This document shows, piece by piece, positions 1-8,544 of a DNA stretch of 64,000 nucleotides. Made by a program: the position numbers and the translations under genes. How positions within the stretch are numbered: position 1 is the first letter of the stretch; every line of letters begins with the position of its first letter. A model generated the notes under the pieces. The model saw only the letters and a list, made by a program, of their open reading frames with translations. It was not told where the DNA came from and did no database searches. Source of the DNA: DASQZT01 sp963728965 (lineage in GTDB: Bacteria > Acidobacteriota > Terriglobia > Bryobacterales > Bryobacteraceae); NCBI GenBank assembly GCA_963728965.1, contig CAVSMH010000006.1, positions 496,001 to 560,000 of the forward strand. Direction: 5' to 3'.

Positions 1-1
1 T

Positions 2-637
2 TTTGTGCTGGTGGAGCTTTACGCCGATGGCACGGACCAGGCTTCCGAAGACAACCAGAAGCTGGAGTTGGCGAAATTTCAAACCGTCGCTGAGCCGTTT
101 TACGCGATTATGGACCCGGATGAGAATGTGATCGCCACATTTCCGGGGCTGACGCGCGATGCGCCGGAGTACCTGGCCTTCCTGGAGAAGGGGACACGCG
201 CGACGCCGGCGCCGCCCGCCGCTTCGAATGCGGCGATGAACGGGCTGCCGCAGGTCACGCGGCTGGGAGGGGGAACCTTGGACACGGCGTCGCTCGGCGG
301 CAAGGTTGTGGTGATGAATTTCTGGGCCACGTGGTGCGTGCCGTGCATTCAGGAGATCCCAAGCTTCAACAAGTTGCATCGTGAGTTGTCGGCCAAGGGC
401 GTGGTCGTGGTGGGCGTCTCGATGGACGAGGAAGGCGCCGGGCGCGTTCAGCCGTTTCTCAAGAAGCACCCCATGGAATACCAGGTCGCACTCGGCAGCG
501 AAGCGATCAACAAGCAGTACGGACTCGACATCCTGCCGGTGACGCTGGTGTTCGATCGTGCGGGCAAACAGGTGAAGCGTTTCGAGGGCTTCACGCCCGA
601 AGACGCACTACAGGCGGCGGTGCAGCAGGCCCTGTAG
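2..637 (+). CDS. C-terminal part of DsbD-like/TlpA-like thiol:disulfide redox protein (5' truncated by window)
   Basis: The frame is open to the first bases of the window, so the N-terminus lies outside it. Two modules are visible. The first about 65 residues (LYADGTD, PFYAIMDPD, FPGLTRDAPEYLAFLEKG) resemble the tail of the thioredoxin domain that closes acidobacterial DsbD-type proteins. A linker rich in Ala and Pro follows. The rest is a TlpA/ResA-type thioredoxin fold with the redox pair WCVPC at nt 332-346 and the cis-Pro region LPVTLVFD. Such proteins move reducing power across the inner membrane to periplasmic cysteines, for example during cytochrome c maturation. The join of a DsbD tail to a TlpA module is inferred; the upstream membrane part cannot be seen. 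Confidence 0.8.
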   Translation, partial: FVLVELYADGTDQASEDNQKLELAKFQTVAEPFYAIMDPDENVIATFPGLTRDAPEYLAFLEKGTRATPAPPAASNAAMNGLPQVTRLGGGTLDTASLGGKVVVMNFWATWCVPCIQEIPSFNKLHRELSAKGVVVVGVSMDEEGAGRVQPFLKKHPMEYQVALGSEAINKQYGLDILPVTLVFDRAGKQVKRFEGFTPEDALQAAVQQAL

Positions 638-654
638 GAGCTGCCCGCGGACCG

Positions 655-2319
655 CTACTTCTTTTTGGTTGCCGGGGGCTTGGCTTGCTCGGCCGGATCC
701 GGTTTGATACTGCCGAAGGTGATCTCGGATTCTCCGGTGTACTTGTGGTAGTTCCGGAAATCGATGGAGTTGCGGCTGCAATTGTTGGAGCCGCGCTGGC
801 AAGTCAACGTCTCGGCGTGCACGGGGAGCAGGTACTGACGCAGGTCGCCCAGCCGGACATACTGGTAGTCGGTGGCCGATTCCACGTGGTCCGTCGGGAA
901 TTCTTCGGGGAAGCCGTAGGCCTGCATTTCGATGCGCAGCACGCGAGCTGTCTGCGGATCGATCCACACCGACCCGCGGTAAGCCGGCCGGTAGGTCTGT
1001 GCCCCGATGTGCACGTTCCAGTGAGAATGCTCCCGCGAGACATCGAAATCATACACCTTGGCGTCGACTCCGCTGGCGCGCGAGTCCTTGCGGAAGTGGA
1101 AATCGGCCGCGGTAGCGGGTGAGAACAGGTCGATCAATACCGTGCCGAATTCGCCCGTAGACCACGCGCCGGACATCTCCTCCATCCGTTTTTTGATCGG
1201 CTTGCCGTTGACGGCGATATCGCGGTAGTCCTCTTTGCCGTTGTCATAGACCAGATTCGTGGTGATCACGTCGATGGGCTGCCAGTCGGCCGGATGGGAA
1301 CTGCTCTGGTATCGTGACATCATCTCCTGACAGACGTACGAGGGAAGGGTCTCGGTAAAATCGAGTGCGGCATCCGAGGCTTTGCGGACCAGAGGGTCGT
1401 CGTGCCGGCGCGCCATGGGAATGGTGTCCTCATCGGCGCTGCGGCGAACCACTGGTGGCGACGGCGGTGCGGCGGGTTGGACGGGCGGATTCTCGGTTAC
1501 GTGCGGCGCCGGAGCGGCGGCAGCGACCTCCGCCGGGGGTTCGGCGGCACGCTCGCGCCTGGCGTCGGCGACTTTGCCGCGGGTCAGCCGCGGAGGACCG
1601 GGGTCATCCGGATCGGGCCGCGAGGGGGGCGGCGCCTTCTCGGCGGATGCTTCGGGCGCGGTAGCGATCGGATTGCCGCTGGCGTCCTTGGCGTCGTCCT
1701 TGGCGGGGTTCTTGGTGTCTTTGGCGCCTTTGGTGTCTTTGGCCGGCTCGTCTTTGGCCCAGGTATCCACCACATCGTCATTCTTGCCGGACTTGGCGCT
1801 CTCCGGGGATCCCGCCTTCTCCCAGTAGACATTCACGGCGGTCAGCGAGCCATCCGGGTCTTCCGGGCCTTCGACGGAGATCTGGTCGCCGACGTTGAAC
1901 TTGGGCGACTTGATCTCATCGCCATTTTTGAAGAAGCGGGTCTTATCGTTGCGGCGGAACTCGAGCTCGCGGTAATCGCCCAGCGTCAGCGTGATGCTCT
2001 TGTTGTCCATCCGTTTGAGCTTGCCGCGGAAGTTAGGCATGGGCTGCCCGGCTTCTTTGGAAGGCTTGTCTTTGGAGGATCGGCGGCCGGGAATGGGAAT
2101 GCCGCCACCGGTACCGGGTGGGTAGGTGCCGGGAGGATAACCTCCTGGCGAGCCGGGGGGATAGCCGCCGGGGTATCCACCGGGAGGATAGCCGCCTGGA
2201 GGGTATCCACCGGGAGGGTAGCCGCCGGGCGGATAGATCTGCGCGGAGGCCACTCCGAATGCTATCAGGAGGATAGCGCCCCGCGTGACGACACGGACAG
2301 CAACTCCGATCGGTGCCAT
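655..2319 (-). CDS. Exported protein with PGGY repeats, DUF5666-like domain and conserved C-terminal domain
   Basis: The ATG at 2319 was chosen because it opens a signal peptide (MAPIGVAVRV...FGVASAQ); the frame itself extends upstream to 2415. The mature protein begins with PPGGY-type repeats (residues about 28-70), then a basic linker. A small beta domain (FRGKLKRMDNKSITLTLGD...VEGPEDPDG) resembles the DUF5666 metal/OB-like fold. A long Lys/Asp/Ala/Pro-rich disordered stretch follows. The C-terminal domain of about 220 residues (ETLPSYVCQEMMSRYQSS, GSVWIDPQTARVLRIEM) is of a type common in Acidobacteria as an uncharacterised envelope module. The protein is about 554 aa. It faces the receiver-HATPase gene across 112 bp. 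Its function is unknown; a cell-surface or periplasmic location is inferred. Confidence 0.75.
   Translation of the reverse strand: MAPIGVAVRVVTRGAILLIAFGVASAQIYPPGGYPPGGYPPGGYPPGGYPGGYPPGSPGGYPPGTYPPGTGGGIPIPGRRSSKDKPSKEAGQPMPNFRGKLKRMDNKSITLTLGDYRELEFRRNDKTRFFKNGDEIKSPKFNVGDQISVEGPEDPDGSLTAVNVYWEKAGSPESAKSGKNDDVVDTWAKDEPAKDTKGAKDTKNPAKDDAKDASGNPIATAPEASAEKAPPPSRPDPDDPGPPRLTRGKVADARRERAAEPPAEVAAAAPAPHVTENPPVQPAAPPSPPVVRRSADEDTIPMARRHDDPLVRKASDAALDFTETLPSYVCQEMMSRYQSSSHPADWQPIDVITTNLVYDNGKEDYRDIAVNGKPIKKRMEEMSGAWSTGEFGTVLIDLFSPATAADFHFRKDSRASGVDAKVYDFDVSREHSHWNVHIGAQTYRPAYRGSVWIDPQTARVLRIEMQAYGFPEEFPTDHVESATDYQYVRLGDLRQYLLPVHAETLTCQRGSNNCSRNSIDFRNYHKYTGESEITFGSIKPDPAEQAKPPATKKK
2110..2238 (-). 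repeat. 15-bp tandem repeat encoding PPGGY units
   Basis: A degenerate 15-bp unit repeats about seven to eight times inside the exported protein at 655-2319. It encodes IYPPGGYPPGGYPPGGY, then drifts to PGGYPPGSPGGYPPGTYPPG. It lies directly behind the signal peptide cleavage region. Repeats of this kind change copy number easily and make flexible, tyrosine-rich linkers. Confidence 0.85.
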
Positions 2320-2431
2320 AACAGCAGGGTAGATGCTTCGCAGCGTCAACAGGTTACGGTTTGTTAACACCGTCGGGTGTGGCATCGCCCCGGGGCGGGA
2401 CGGCGGGGCCGCCATGCTATTCTGAATCCAG

Positions 2432-3265
2432 GTGAGTCACCGCTGCCTGTTGGTCGTTGACGCCGACCCCGCCGTTCATCAGCTTCTGACCGACCTCCTG
2501 AAACGGGAAGACCGTACGATCCAGGACGTCTATGACGGCCACGAAGCCTTGGAGCGGTTGCGGAGCTGCGCCTTCGACCTGGTGGTAGCCGGGCAAGGCG
2601 GAAACAATGTCGATGGACTGGCACTACTGCGCCGGGCGGGTGTGATTTGCCCGCTCGCCCGGGTGATCGTCACCGGCGAACCGGACCCGGCACGGATCGT
2701 GCGTGCGATCCGGCACCGCGCCTACGGATACTTTCATAAGCCGCTGTCCCCCGGCCCGGTGGCGGAGATGGTGCAGCAGGCCCTGGATGCCACGTCCTGG
2801 AAGGACGACCTGCGGGTGCTCTCGGCGCGGCCGCAATGGATCACGATCGAGGTCCGGTGCAAACTCGAAGCCGTCGACCGTTCCACGCATTTCCTTCGTG
2901 AGATGGTGTGCGATCTTCCGGTTCAGAAACGGGATGATGTGGTGGTGGCGTTTCGTGAGCTGCTGTTGAACGCGATTGAGCACGGGGGAAAGTCCGCGGG
3001 TTCGAAGCGGGTGAGGTTTTCGCTGATTCGTACCACGCGGTCTCTCCTCGTACAGATCCAGGACCCCGGCCCGGGCTTTTCGCTCGACATGCTGCCGCAC
3101 GCGGCGATTTCGAACCCGGACGGGTCGCCCACCCGGCATGTCGAAGTGCGGGCGCAGGCCGGGCAGCGGCCGGGCGGCTTCGGCATCCTGATGACGCGGA
3201 GCCTGGTCGATGAACTGGTCTACAACGAACGCGGTAACGCGGTGCTGTTCGTGAAGTATTTGTAG
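2432..3265 (+). CDS. Receiver-like domain fused to RsbW-type HATPase (anti-sigma-factor kinase-like regulator)
   Basis: The 277-aa protein starts at a GTG. Residues 1-120 form a receiver fold: acidic residues D10 and D12, switch T81 (VTGEPD) and the conserved Lys K103 (FHKPLS). The phosphoacceptor aspartate is missing: the FDLVVAGQGG segment places Gly54 where DLVLxD would have it. Residues about 135-277 are a compact GHKL ATPase of the RsbW/SpoIIAB type, with N-box AFRELLLNAIEH (E175, N180), G1 DPGPGF (211-216) and G2 GGFGILMTRSLVDEL. In that family the domain binds or phosphorylates anti-anti-sigma proteins. No partner STAS or sigma gene is in the window. The output is inferred to be partner switching with a non-phosphorylatable input domain. 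Confidence 0.85.
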   Translation: MSHRCLLVVDADPAVHQLLTDLLKREDRTIQDVYDGHEALERLRSCAFDLVVAGQGGNNVDGLALLRRAGVICPLARVIVTGEPDPARIVRAIRHRAYGYFHKPLSPGPVAEMVQQALDATSWKDDLRVLSARPQWITIEVRCKLEAVDRSTHFLREMVCDLPVQKRDDVVVAFRELLLNAIEHGGKSAGSKRVRFSLIRTTRSLLVQIQDPGPGFSLDMLPHAAISNPDGSPTRHVEVRAQAGQRPGGFGILMTRSLVDELVYNERGNAVLFVKYL

Positions 3266-3273
3266 AATTGCCG

Positions 3274-3834
3274 CTACTTCTTCGCGTTCCTCACGGTGTG
3301 GGAGCCGGTGTGGCTTTTGCCATTGGGGCCGGTTGTGCTCTGCTGCTGGGTTACCGAGCCATCGCCGTTATCGGTGATGGAGCCGGACGCCGAGACGGAC
3401 TTTCCCTCCGGCCCTTTCACCGTTCCACTATAGGCGGTGGTGTTGCCGTTGTGCTGGAGGGCACCGGAGGCGGTTGCCGACTTGCCGTTGGATCCGGCAA
3501 CGGTCGCGGAGCCCTGGGCACTGTTGTTTCCATAGGTAGCCTGACCTTTGGCGGTGGCGCTGTTGCCGGCGGGCCCGGTCACGCTTCCCGAACCGTTGGC
3601 CATTCCGCCACCATAGACCGCTTCACCGCTGGCGGTGGCGCTTTTGCCGGCGGGACCGCTGGCCGTCACCGAACCCGAGGCGCCGTGTGGGCCGGCCTGC
3701 CCTTGGCCGCTGATACTGCCGCCGCGCGGTCCCGCCTGCTGGCCTGAGCGGGAACGGGTCCGCTGCCCAGCCGCCCCTGTGGCGAGGGCGCAGAGCATAC
3801 TCAGAGCCGCAACTATGGACAATGTGTTTCGCAT
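3274..3834 (-). CDS. Small exported Gly/Ser/Ala-rich repeat protein
   Basis: The start at ATG 3834 is supported by AAGGAA 11 nt upstream; the GTG at 3861 lacks a ribosome site. A signal peptide (MRNTLSIVAALSMLCALATGAAGQ) precedes an arginine-rich patch. About five imperfect repeats of roughly 25-30 residues follow, each carrying G-P-x-G-K-S-A-T-A-S-G. The mature protein has almost no large hydrophobic residues, as in extracellular fibrous or matrix proteins. It ends 9 nt from the end of the convergent receiver-HATPase gene. No family was recognised; a surface or matrix role is a guess. Confidence 0.65.
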   Translation of the reverse strand: MRNTLSIVAALSMLCALATGAAGQRTRSRSGQQAGPRGGSISGQGQAGPHGASGSVTASGPAGKSATASGEAVYGGGMANGSGSVTGPAGNSATAKGQATYGNNSAQGSATVAGSNGKSATASGALQHNGNTTAYSGTVKGPEGKSVSASGSITDNGDGSVTQQQSTTGPNGKSHTGSHTVRNAKK

Positions 3835-3938
3835 TTTCCTGCCAATTTCCTTGTTAGGCACTCAAGGGATCTATCGGCAGCCGGGCTGGAAACATGAGGG
3901 CACTTTCGCGGCGCCAGGTTGGCTGTGAAGGGGCACGG

Positions 3939-4970
3939 CTAATGCGTGCGGCCCGCGGATTTTCGTTCGACAAGGCCGGCGCCACCCACCTTCGGAAACA
4001 GGATCGGCAGCGCGGTCTCGGATGTGAACATACAGCGGGCGTTATGGCCGCACAGCGGCACGATCGTCACCGTGTGCGCGGCACCCCATTTCTGATTGAC
4101 ATAGGTCCCGAACGCCTGTCCGCGGGCGAGGCGTGTGGGTCCCTGCGCCATCGCAGAGCAAGAGCCATCGAATCCGCCCAGGGGGAGGATATCGATTTCG
4201 CCAAGCAGGTAGACCACCGGGCGGGCCGCCAGTTGCTTGTGCAACACGGCGTCGGGAATGGACCCGGTGTAGCCGCTGCGGTTCTGAAAGCCGTAGGGCC
4301 AGCGGTCATAGGTGGGGCAGTTGCTTTGTGCGGGCGGTTGGAACTCCTTGCCTCCAGCGGTGGGGCGGCCGGAGTCGGGATAGGCGTAGCTGGATGGATT
4401 CGAGACCACGTAGGCAATCGGAACGCCCAGGGCGTCATGGACGCGATTCGCCATCTCGTAGCGGGTCACAAACTGGCCTCCGGCGGAGTGGCCCGCCACC
4501 ACGATTTCTTTCAGGTTGGGAAAAACGGCTTTCCGAGCCAGTTTGCGTAGGATCTCGTCGGCGAGGTCGAAGGAAGTGAGGTCCTGCCGGGTGGTGGAGG
4601 CGCCGCCGGAGCGCCAACTGTTGCCGGTGCAACTCCAACTGATCTCGTCGCGGGCCAGAGTATCGCGGCAACTCCGTCCGTCATTGGAGGCGATGCGGGG
4701 TGCGATCACGATGGTGTCATCGAGGGCGCCGGCCAGAAACGCCGCCGCGAGGGCGGTCCGGAAGTAATTGTCGGCGTCCCTGCCGGCACCGTGGACCATG
4801 ATGAGAGCGCGGGAGATGTTCCGGTTTCGGGCATCCAGGGGATAGGTTCGATAGATTAAGGAACGGGCACTCGCCCCGCCGATGCGCACCCATTCGGTGC
4901 AGGAGCTGTCGGCGGTAATGCACGGGCCGGCGTACGCGGCCGCGGCGAGAAGGAAAAGGAGAAAACGCAT
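3939..4970 (-). CDS. Exported alpha/beta hydrolase (serine esterase-like)
   Basis: The ATG at 4970 begins a signal peptide (MRFLLFLLAAAAYAGP); the frame upstream of it is non-coding. The 343-aa product has an oxyanion HGAG (residues 60-63), a nucleophile elbow GHSAG with Ser162, a conserved PFAM-type ADEIL region and a late CGHNARC segment that could supply the catalytic His. At least eight cysteines suggest disulfides, consistent with export. The fold is that of secreted feruloyl/poly-ester hydrolases, but the substrate cannot be told. No Shine-Dalgarno is visible; TATACC (minus strand, 4985-4980) lies 9 nt before the start. Confidence 0.75.
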   Translation of the reverse strand: MRFLLFLLAAAAYAGPCITADSSCTEWVRIGGASARSLIYRTYPLDARNRNISRALIMVHGAGRDADNYFRTALAAAFLAGALDDTIVIAPRIASNDGRSCRDTLARDEISWSCTGNSWRSGGASTTRQDLTSFDLADEILRKLARKAVFPNLKEIVVAGHSAGGQFVTRYEMANRVHDALGVPIAYVVSNPSSYAYPDSGRPTAGGKEFQPPAQSNCPTYDRWPYGFQNRSGYTGSIPDAVLHKQLAARPVVYLLGEIDILPLGGFDGSCSAMAQGPTRLARGQAFGTYVNQKWGAAHTVTIVPLCGHNARCMFTSETALPILFPKVGGAGLVERKSAGRTH

Positions 4971-5059
4971 ATTGGCACAGGTATACAATCTTTCCCGGCG
5001 GAGAACAACCCGAGCAGGGGCGTTGCCCGGCTGATTCCCGGCTGACAGTCCGCTCGTTA

Positions 5060-8000
5060 TCAGAATTCCAGCCGTAGCGCCACCTGCCCCTGCCGGGGCG
5101 TGTTTGCCTGGCTGCTGATCAGGCCGAAGTTGGCGTTGCTGATGTTGGCCGCCGGGCCGCCGAAGACGACGCGGTTGAACATATTGAAGAATTCGGCGCG
5201 GAAGGTCAGCGTCAGGCGCTCGGTGAGCGGGGTGCGCTTGATGGCGGCGTAACTCTCGTTCAGGCTCCAGGGCGTGCGGAGGTCGGTAAAGGAACGAGCC
5301 GAGGTGCCGAACGTCAACGGCGTGGGTGGGGCGAATGCCGCCGGGTTGATCCAACGGTTCACGGCGGGGTCGAACTGGCTGGAGTCGGTGCGGCGCGGCA
5401 CACCGGCGATCGCATTGGGCCGCAGGGCCGCATTGAACAGAGGCAGCCCGTTATTGGCAGTGAGCACGATCGGCACGCCGGCATAGTACTGGTGGATTCC
5501 GGTGAGAGTCCAACCGGCGAGCAGCTTGTCCAGCAGGCCGGTGGAGTGGAAAAAGAGCTTGCCGGGACCGAACGGCAGCTCGTAACTGAAGCTGATGGCG
5601 ATGGCCTGGGGCACATCGGTATCGATGACCGCCTTCTCCAGGCTGCGGTTATAGAAGGTCTGGCCGCCCGGCCCTCCGCCCGCCTGCACGTTGCTGTTGG
5701 AAATCGATTTCGACCAGGAATAGGCAACCACTCCGGTGAGGCCGAAGGACAGCCGTTTTTCCACTTTCGCCTGAAGGGCATGGTAGGTGGAGTTGCCGTT
5801 CGGGTTGGAGTTGTTGGTGATATCGAGGTATTGCGGAAACGGCCGCAGCGCCTGCGCCACCGAACCGGTGAAACCCGCGTAGGGAATCGGGATACCCTGG
5901 GCTTGGGCCGCCGCCGAAGTCACCGGGTTGGTGAGCAGGCTGCCGAGGCTGAGATAGCGCGGGTCGAGCTCATTGGGGCGGATCAGCGCATTACCCAGGC
6001 GGGTCCCCTTCACGCCGACATAGGTCGCCTCCAATAAGAGGTTGGCGGCCACTTCATGCTGCACGCCGATGGACCAGTTCTGGAAATAGGGCGGGCGGCC
6101 GTCATCGGCGCCGATCATGGCGACGGCCGATCCGTTGGCCACGGTGGGGCTCACCACCGGCGGCCGCACGAAATTCTGCGGGAATCCGTTGTCCCAGTTG
6201 AAGGCCGGCGTTACGCCGTTATCGGTGCTGGCGAAAACGGGCGTCGCGTTGAAGCCGAAACTGTAGGTTTGGGACTGGCGCAAACCGGAGGTGGCATTTC
6301 CGGGGGCATAGTAGATGCCATACCCGCCGCGAATGCTGGTTTTGGGTGTGGCGGCGAATGCGAAGCCGACCCGGGGTCCAAAGTTTTTGTAATCGGTGCC
6401 GGCAAAACTGGTCCGCCCGTTGCCCAGAAAGGCGATGGCTCCGGGACGGTTCCCGGCCGACGGATTGGGCAGCGTGGGGTCGAAGCTGGACAGGTTGTTG
6501 TGCGCCTCCGTGCGCGGGAAATAGATGTCGTAACGCAGCCCGAGGTTCAGGGTGAGCCGGCGGGTGATTTTCCAATCGTCCTGCGCGAAAACGGCAACGT
6601 AACGGTAGCGGTTTCCGGGGACCACGGCGAGTTGGCGAAGCTGTCCCTGGTGCACCGCGCCCAGCAGGAAGCTGGCGAACGCGCTGCCAGTGGAGGTGTT
6701 TCCAGGCAGACCCGTTTCGAGGGTGTTGTAGGCGAAGTTGCCCTGGGTTCCGAAGAAGTCCGCCCCGTTGGTCTGGAGCCATCGGCCTTCGGCGCCGAAC
6801 TTCAGGCTGTGGTTGCCGCGAATCCAGGCGACGCTATCGTCGAGCTGCCAGACGTTGTTCACCTGCTGTCCCACCGTCTTGGTGCCGTTGGTAGAACCCC
6901 AGGTAGCGTAACCGTCGTTGAAGGTGACGTAGGGAAACGCGTTGCCCGGACCGGTATTGACGCCATTGAGTCCGATGCGCGTCGGCCAGTCCTGGTCGGC
7001 GGCCAGGGAATTCCAGATCTGCGCTTCCCGCGTGAAGCCCAGTGTGAGGTGGTTGAGCAGGGTCGGCGAAAGCACCCAGTCGTCGCTGGCGCGCGCCCAG
7101 CGCGAGTGGTACATGTTGTTCAGCGCATTGGTGAACGGAGAGGGCAGGTTGCCTGGATCGATCTGCGCCTGGCCGTTGCTATAGACATAGGCGCTGAGGC
7201 GGTTGCGGTCGTTGAGCGAATGGTCGATTTTGACGTTCACCTGGTCGCGATTGAAGCTGTTGTTGCCGACGGAAAGAAAGTTGTTGAGGTTGCCGGGATT
7301 GGCGGGCGGCAGCAGGGCCGCGATTTTGTCAGACACCGAGCTGATGCGGTCGGCCGGAATGCGGTTGGCGGGGAAGGCGTCGCGGGTGAAGCCACCGGAG
7401 CCGTTGGACCGTGTGGTGGCGGGGTCGTAGATCGGCATCGGTTTGCCATTGCGGTCCGTCAGCGAGGAAAAATCGCCCGCGCGGAACGCCGCCGGCGGCA
7501 CGCTGATTACCGCGGTGCTGGCATTCTGCACGTAGCGGAAGCCGCTGTAGACAAAATAGAAGAAGGTCCGGTTCTTGCCGTCGTAAACGCGCGGAATGCG
7601 TACGGGACCGCCGAGCGCGGCGCCGAATTCGTTCTGGCGGTTCACCGGCGCGGTTTTGGCGTAGAAGCCGCGCGCATCGAAAACGTTGTTGCGGAGATAG
7701 TCGAATGCCGCACCATGCCAGTCGTTGGTGCCCGACCGGGTATTGAACACTTCGAACCCGCCGCCGGTCCGGCCGTACTCCGCGCTGAAATTGCTACCGA
7801 CGAGGCGGAACTCGGAAATGGCCTCCACCGAGGGATACGAAAAGAGGATGCCGCCGCTTTCCGGGCTGGTGGATCCCACGCCATCGAAGAGGACCTCCTT
7901 GGCGCGCGACTGCGAGCCGTTGATCTGGGTGTTGGCGGCGGAACCGGTGACGCCCGGAGTCAGGAAAATGAAGCTCTCGGGGTTGCGCATATTGCCCGAA

Positions 8001-8431
8001 ACCGAGAGCGGTAGATCGATCACCATGCGGCGATTGACATTGGTTCCATTCTCGGAACTGGAGGTGGCGACCAGCGGGGCTGCACCGGTCACTTCCATGG
8101 TGGTGGATACCGCCCCGACCACCAGGTTGATGTTGATGGTGAGGGTCTGGGCGACGGGTACGTCGATGTCCCGGACGACGTACCGGTTGAAGCCGGTGGC
8201 TTGCATGCTGAGCTCGTAGCGGCCGACGGGCAACTGCTGCAACGAGTAGAGGCCGGACTCGTTGGTAGTGGCGGCGTATTTGAGCTGGGTGCCGTGGTTG
8301 ATGGCTTCCACGCGGGCCCCGGGCACGGCGGCGCCGGCCGGATCGAGCACCAGGCCGGTGATGGTGCTGCGGTCGGACTGAGCCGGGAGCAGGCCGCAGA
8401 AGCACAACAAGACCAGAAGATAACGAGACAT
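5060..8431 (-). CDS. TonB-dependent receptor, Oar-like with carboxypeptidase-regulatory domain
   Basis: The product is 1,123 aa from ATG 8431; a GTG at 8449 is an alternative and neither has a clear ribosome site. A signal peptide (MSRYLLVLLCFCGLLPAQ) is followed by a carboxypeptidase-regulatory-like beta-sandwich (STITGLVLDPAGAAVPGARV, residues about 22-110). Next come a plug-like region (NRRMVIDLPLS, FDGVGSTSPESGG) and a long beta-barrel with alternating aromatic strands ending in a terminal Phe (QVALRLEF). Acidobacteria carry many such Oar-like receptors; they are thought to import large or scarce substrates across the outer membrane using TonB. No substrate gene adjoins it in operon; the downstream hydrolase starts 89 nt beyond its stop codon. 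Confidence 0.9.
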   Translation of the reverse strand: MSRYLLVLLCFCGLLPAQSDRSTITGLVLDPAGAAVPGARVEAINHGTQLKYAATTNESGLYSLQQLPVGRYELSMQATGFNRYVVRDIDVPVAQTLTININLVVGAVSTTMEVTGAAPLVATSSSENGTNVNRRMVIDLPLSVSGNMRNPESFIFLTPGVTGSAANTQINGSQSRAKEVLFDGVGSTSPESGGILFSYPSVEAISEFRLVGSNFSAEYGRTGGGFEVFNTRSGTNDWHGAAFDYLRNNVFDARGFYAKTAPVNRQNEFGAALGGPVRIPRVYDGKNRTFFYFVYSGFRYVQNASTAVISVPPAAFRAGDFSSLTDRNGKPMPIYDPATTRSNGSGGFTRDAFPANRIPADRISSVSDKIAALLPPANPGNLNNFLSVGNNSFNRDQVNVKIDHSLNDRNRLSAYVYSNGQAQIDPGNLPSPFTNALNNMYHSRWARASDDWVLSPTLLNHLTLGFTREAQIWNSLAADQDWPTRIGLNGVNTGPGNAFPYVTFNDGYATWGSTNGTKTVGQQVNNVWQLDDSVAWIRGNHSLKFGAEGRWLQTNGADFFGTQGNFAYNTLETGLPGNTSTGSAFASFLLGAVHQGQLRQLAVVPGNRYRYVAVFAQDDWKITRRLTLNLGLRYDIYFPRTEAHNNLSSFDPTLPNPSAGNRPGAIAFLGNGRTSFAGTDYKNFGPRVGFAFAATPKTSIRGGYGIYYAPGNATSGLRQSQTYSFGFNATPVFASTDNGVTPAFNWDNGFPQNFVRPPVVSPTVANGSAVAMIGADDGRPPYFQNWSIGVQHEVAANLLLEATYVGVKGTRLGNALIRPNELDPRYLSLGSLLTNPVTSAAAQAQGIPIPYAGFTGSVAQALRPFPQYLDITNNSNPNGNSTYHALQAKVEKRLSFGLTGVVAYSWSKSISNSNVQAGGGPGGQTFYNRSLEKAVIDTDVPQAIAISFSYELPFGPGKLFFHSTGLLDKLLAGWTLTGIHQYYAGVPIVLTANNGLPLFNAALRPNAIAGVPRRTDSSQFDPAVNRWINPAAFAPPTPLTFGTSARSFTDLRTPWSLNESYAAIKRTPLTERLTLTFRAEFFNMFNRVVFGGPAANISNANFGLISSQANTPRQGQVALRLEF

Positions 8432-8544
8432 GAATACTATATTTATCACGTGCCGCGCGAAGGGGTTTGATCCGGGGGGCCGGATACCCGCGAGACGGCG
8501 GCTCTGGCCGGCGGGGTGGATTTGCCTTACCGGGTAGCGCGACG

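Noticed and set aside
6056..8014. 652-codon plus-strand frame opposite the TonB receptor gene
   Set aside because: A shadow of the receptor's high-GC codon pattern; composition (Gly, Val, Arg, Ala) is that of an antisense frame and no motif is present.
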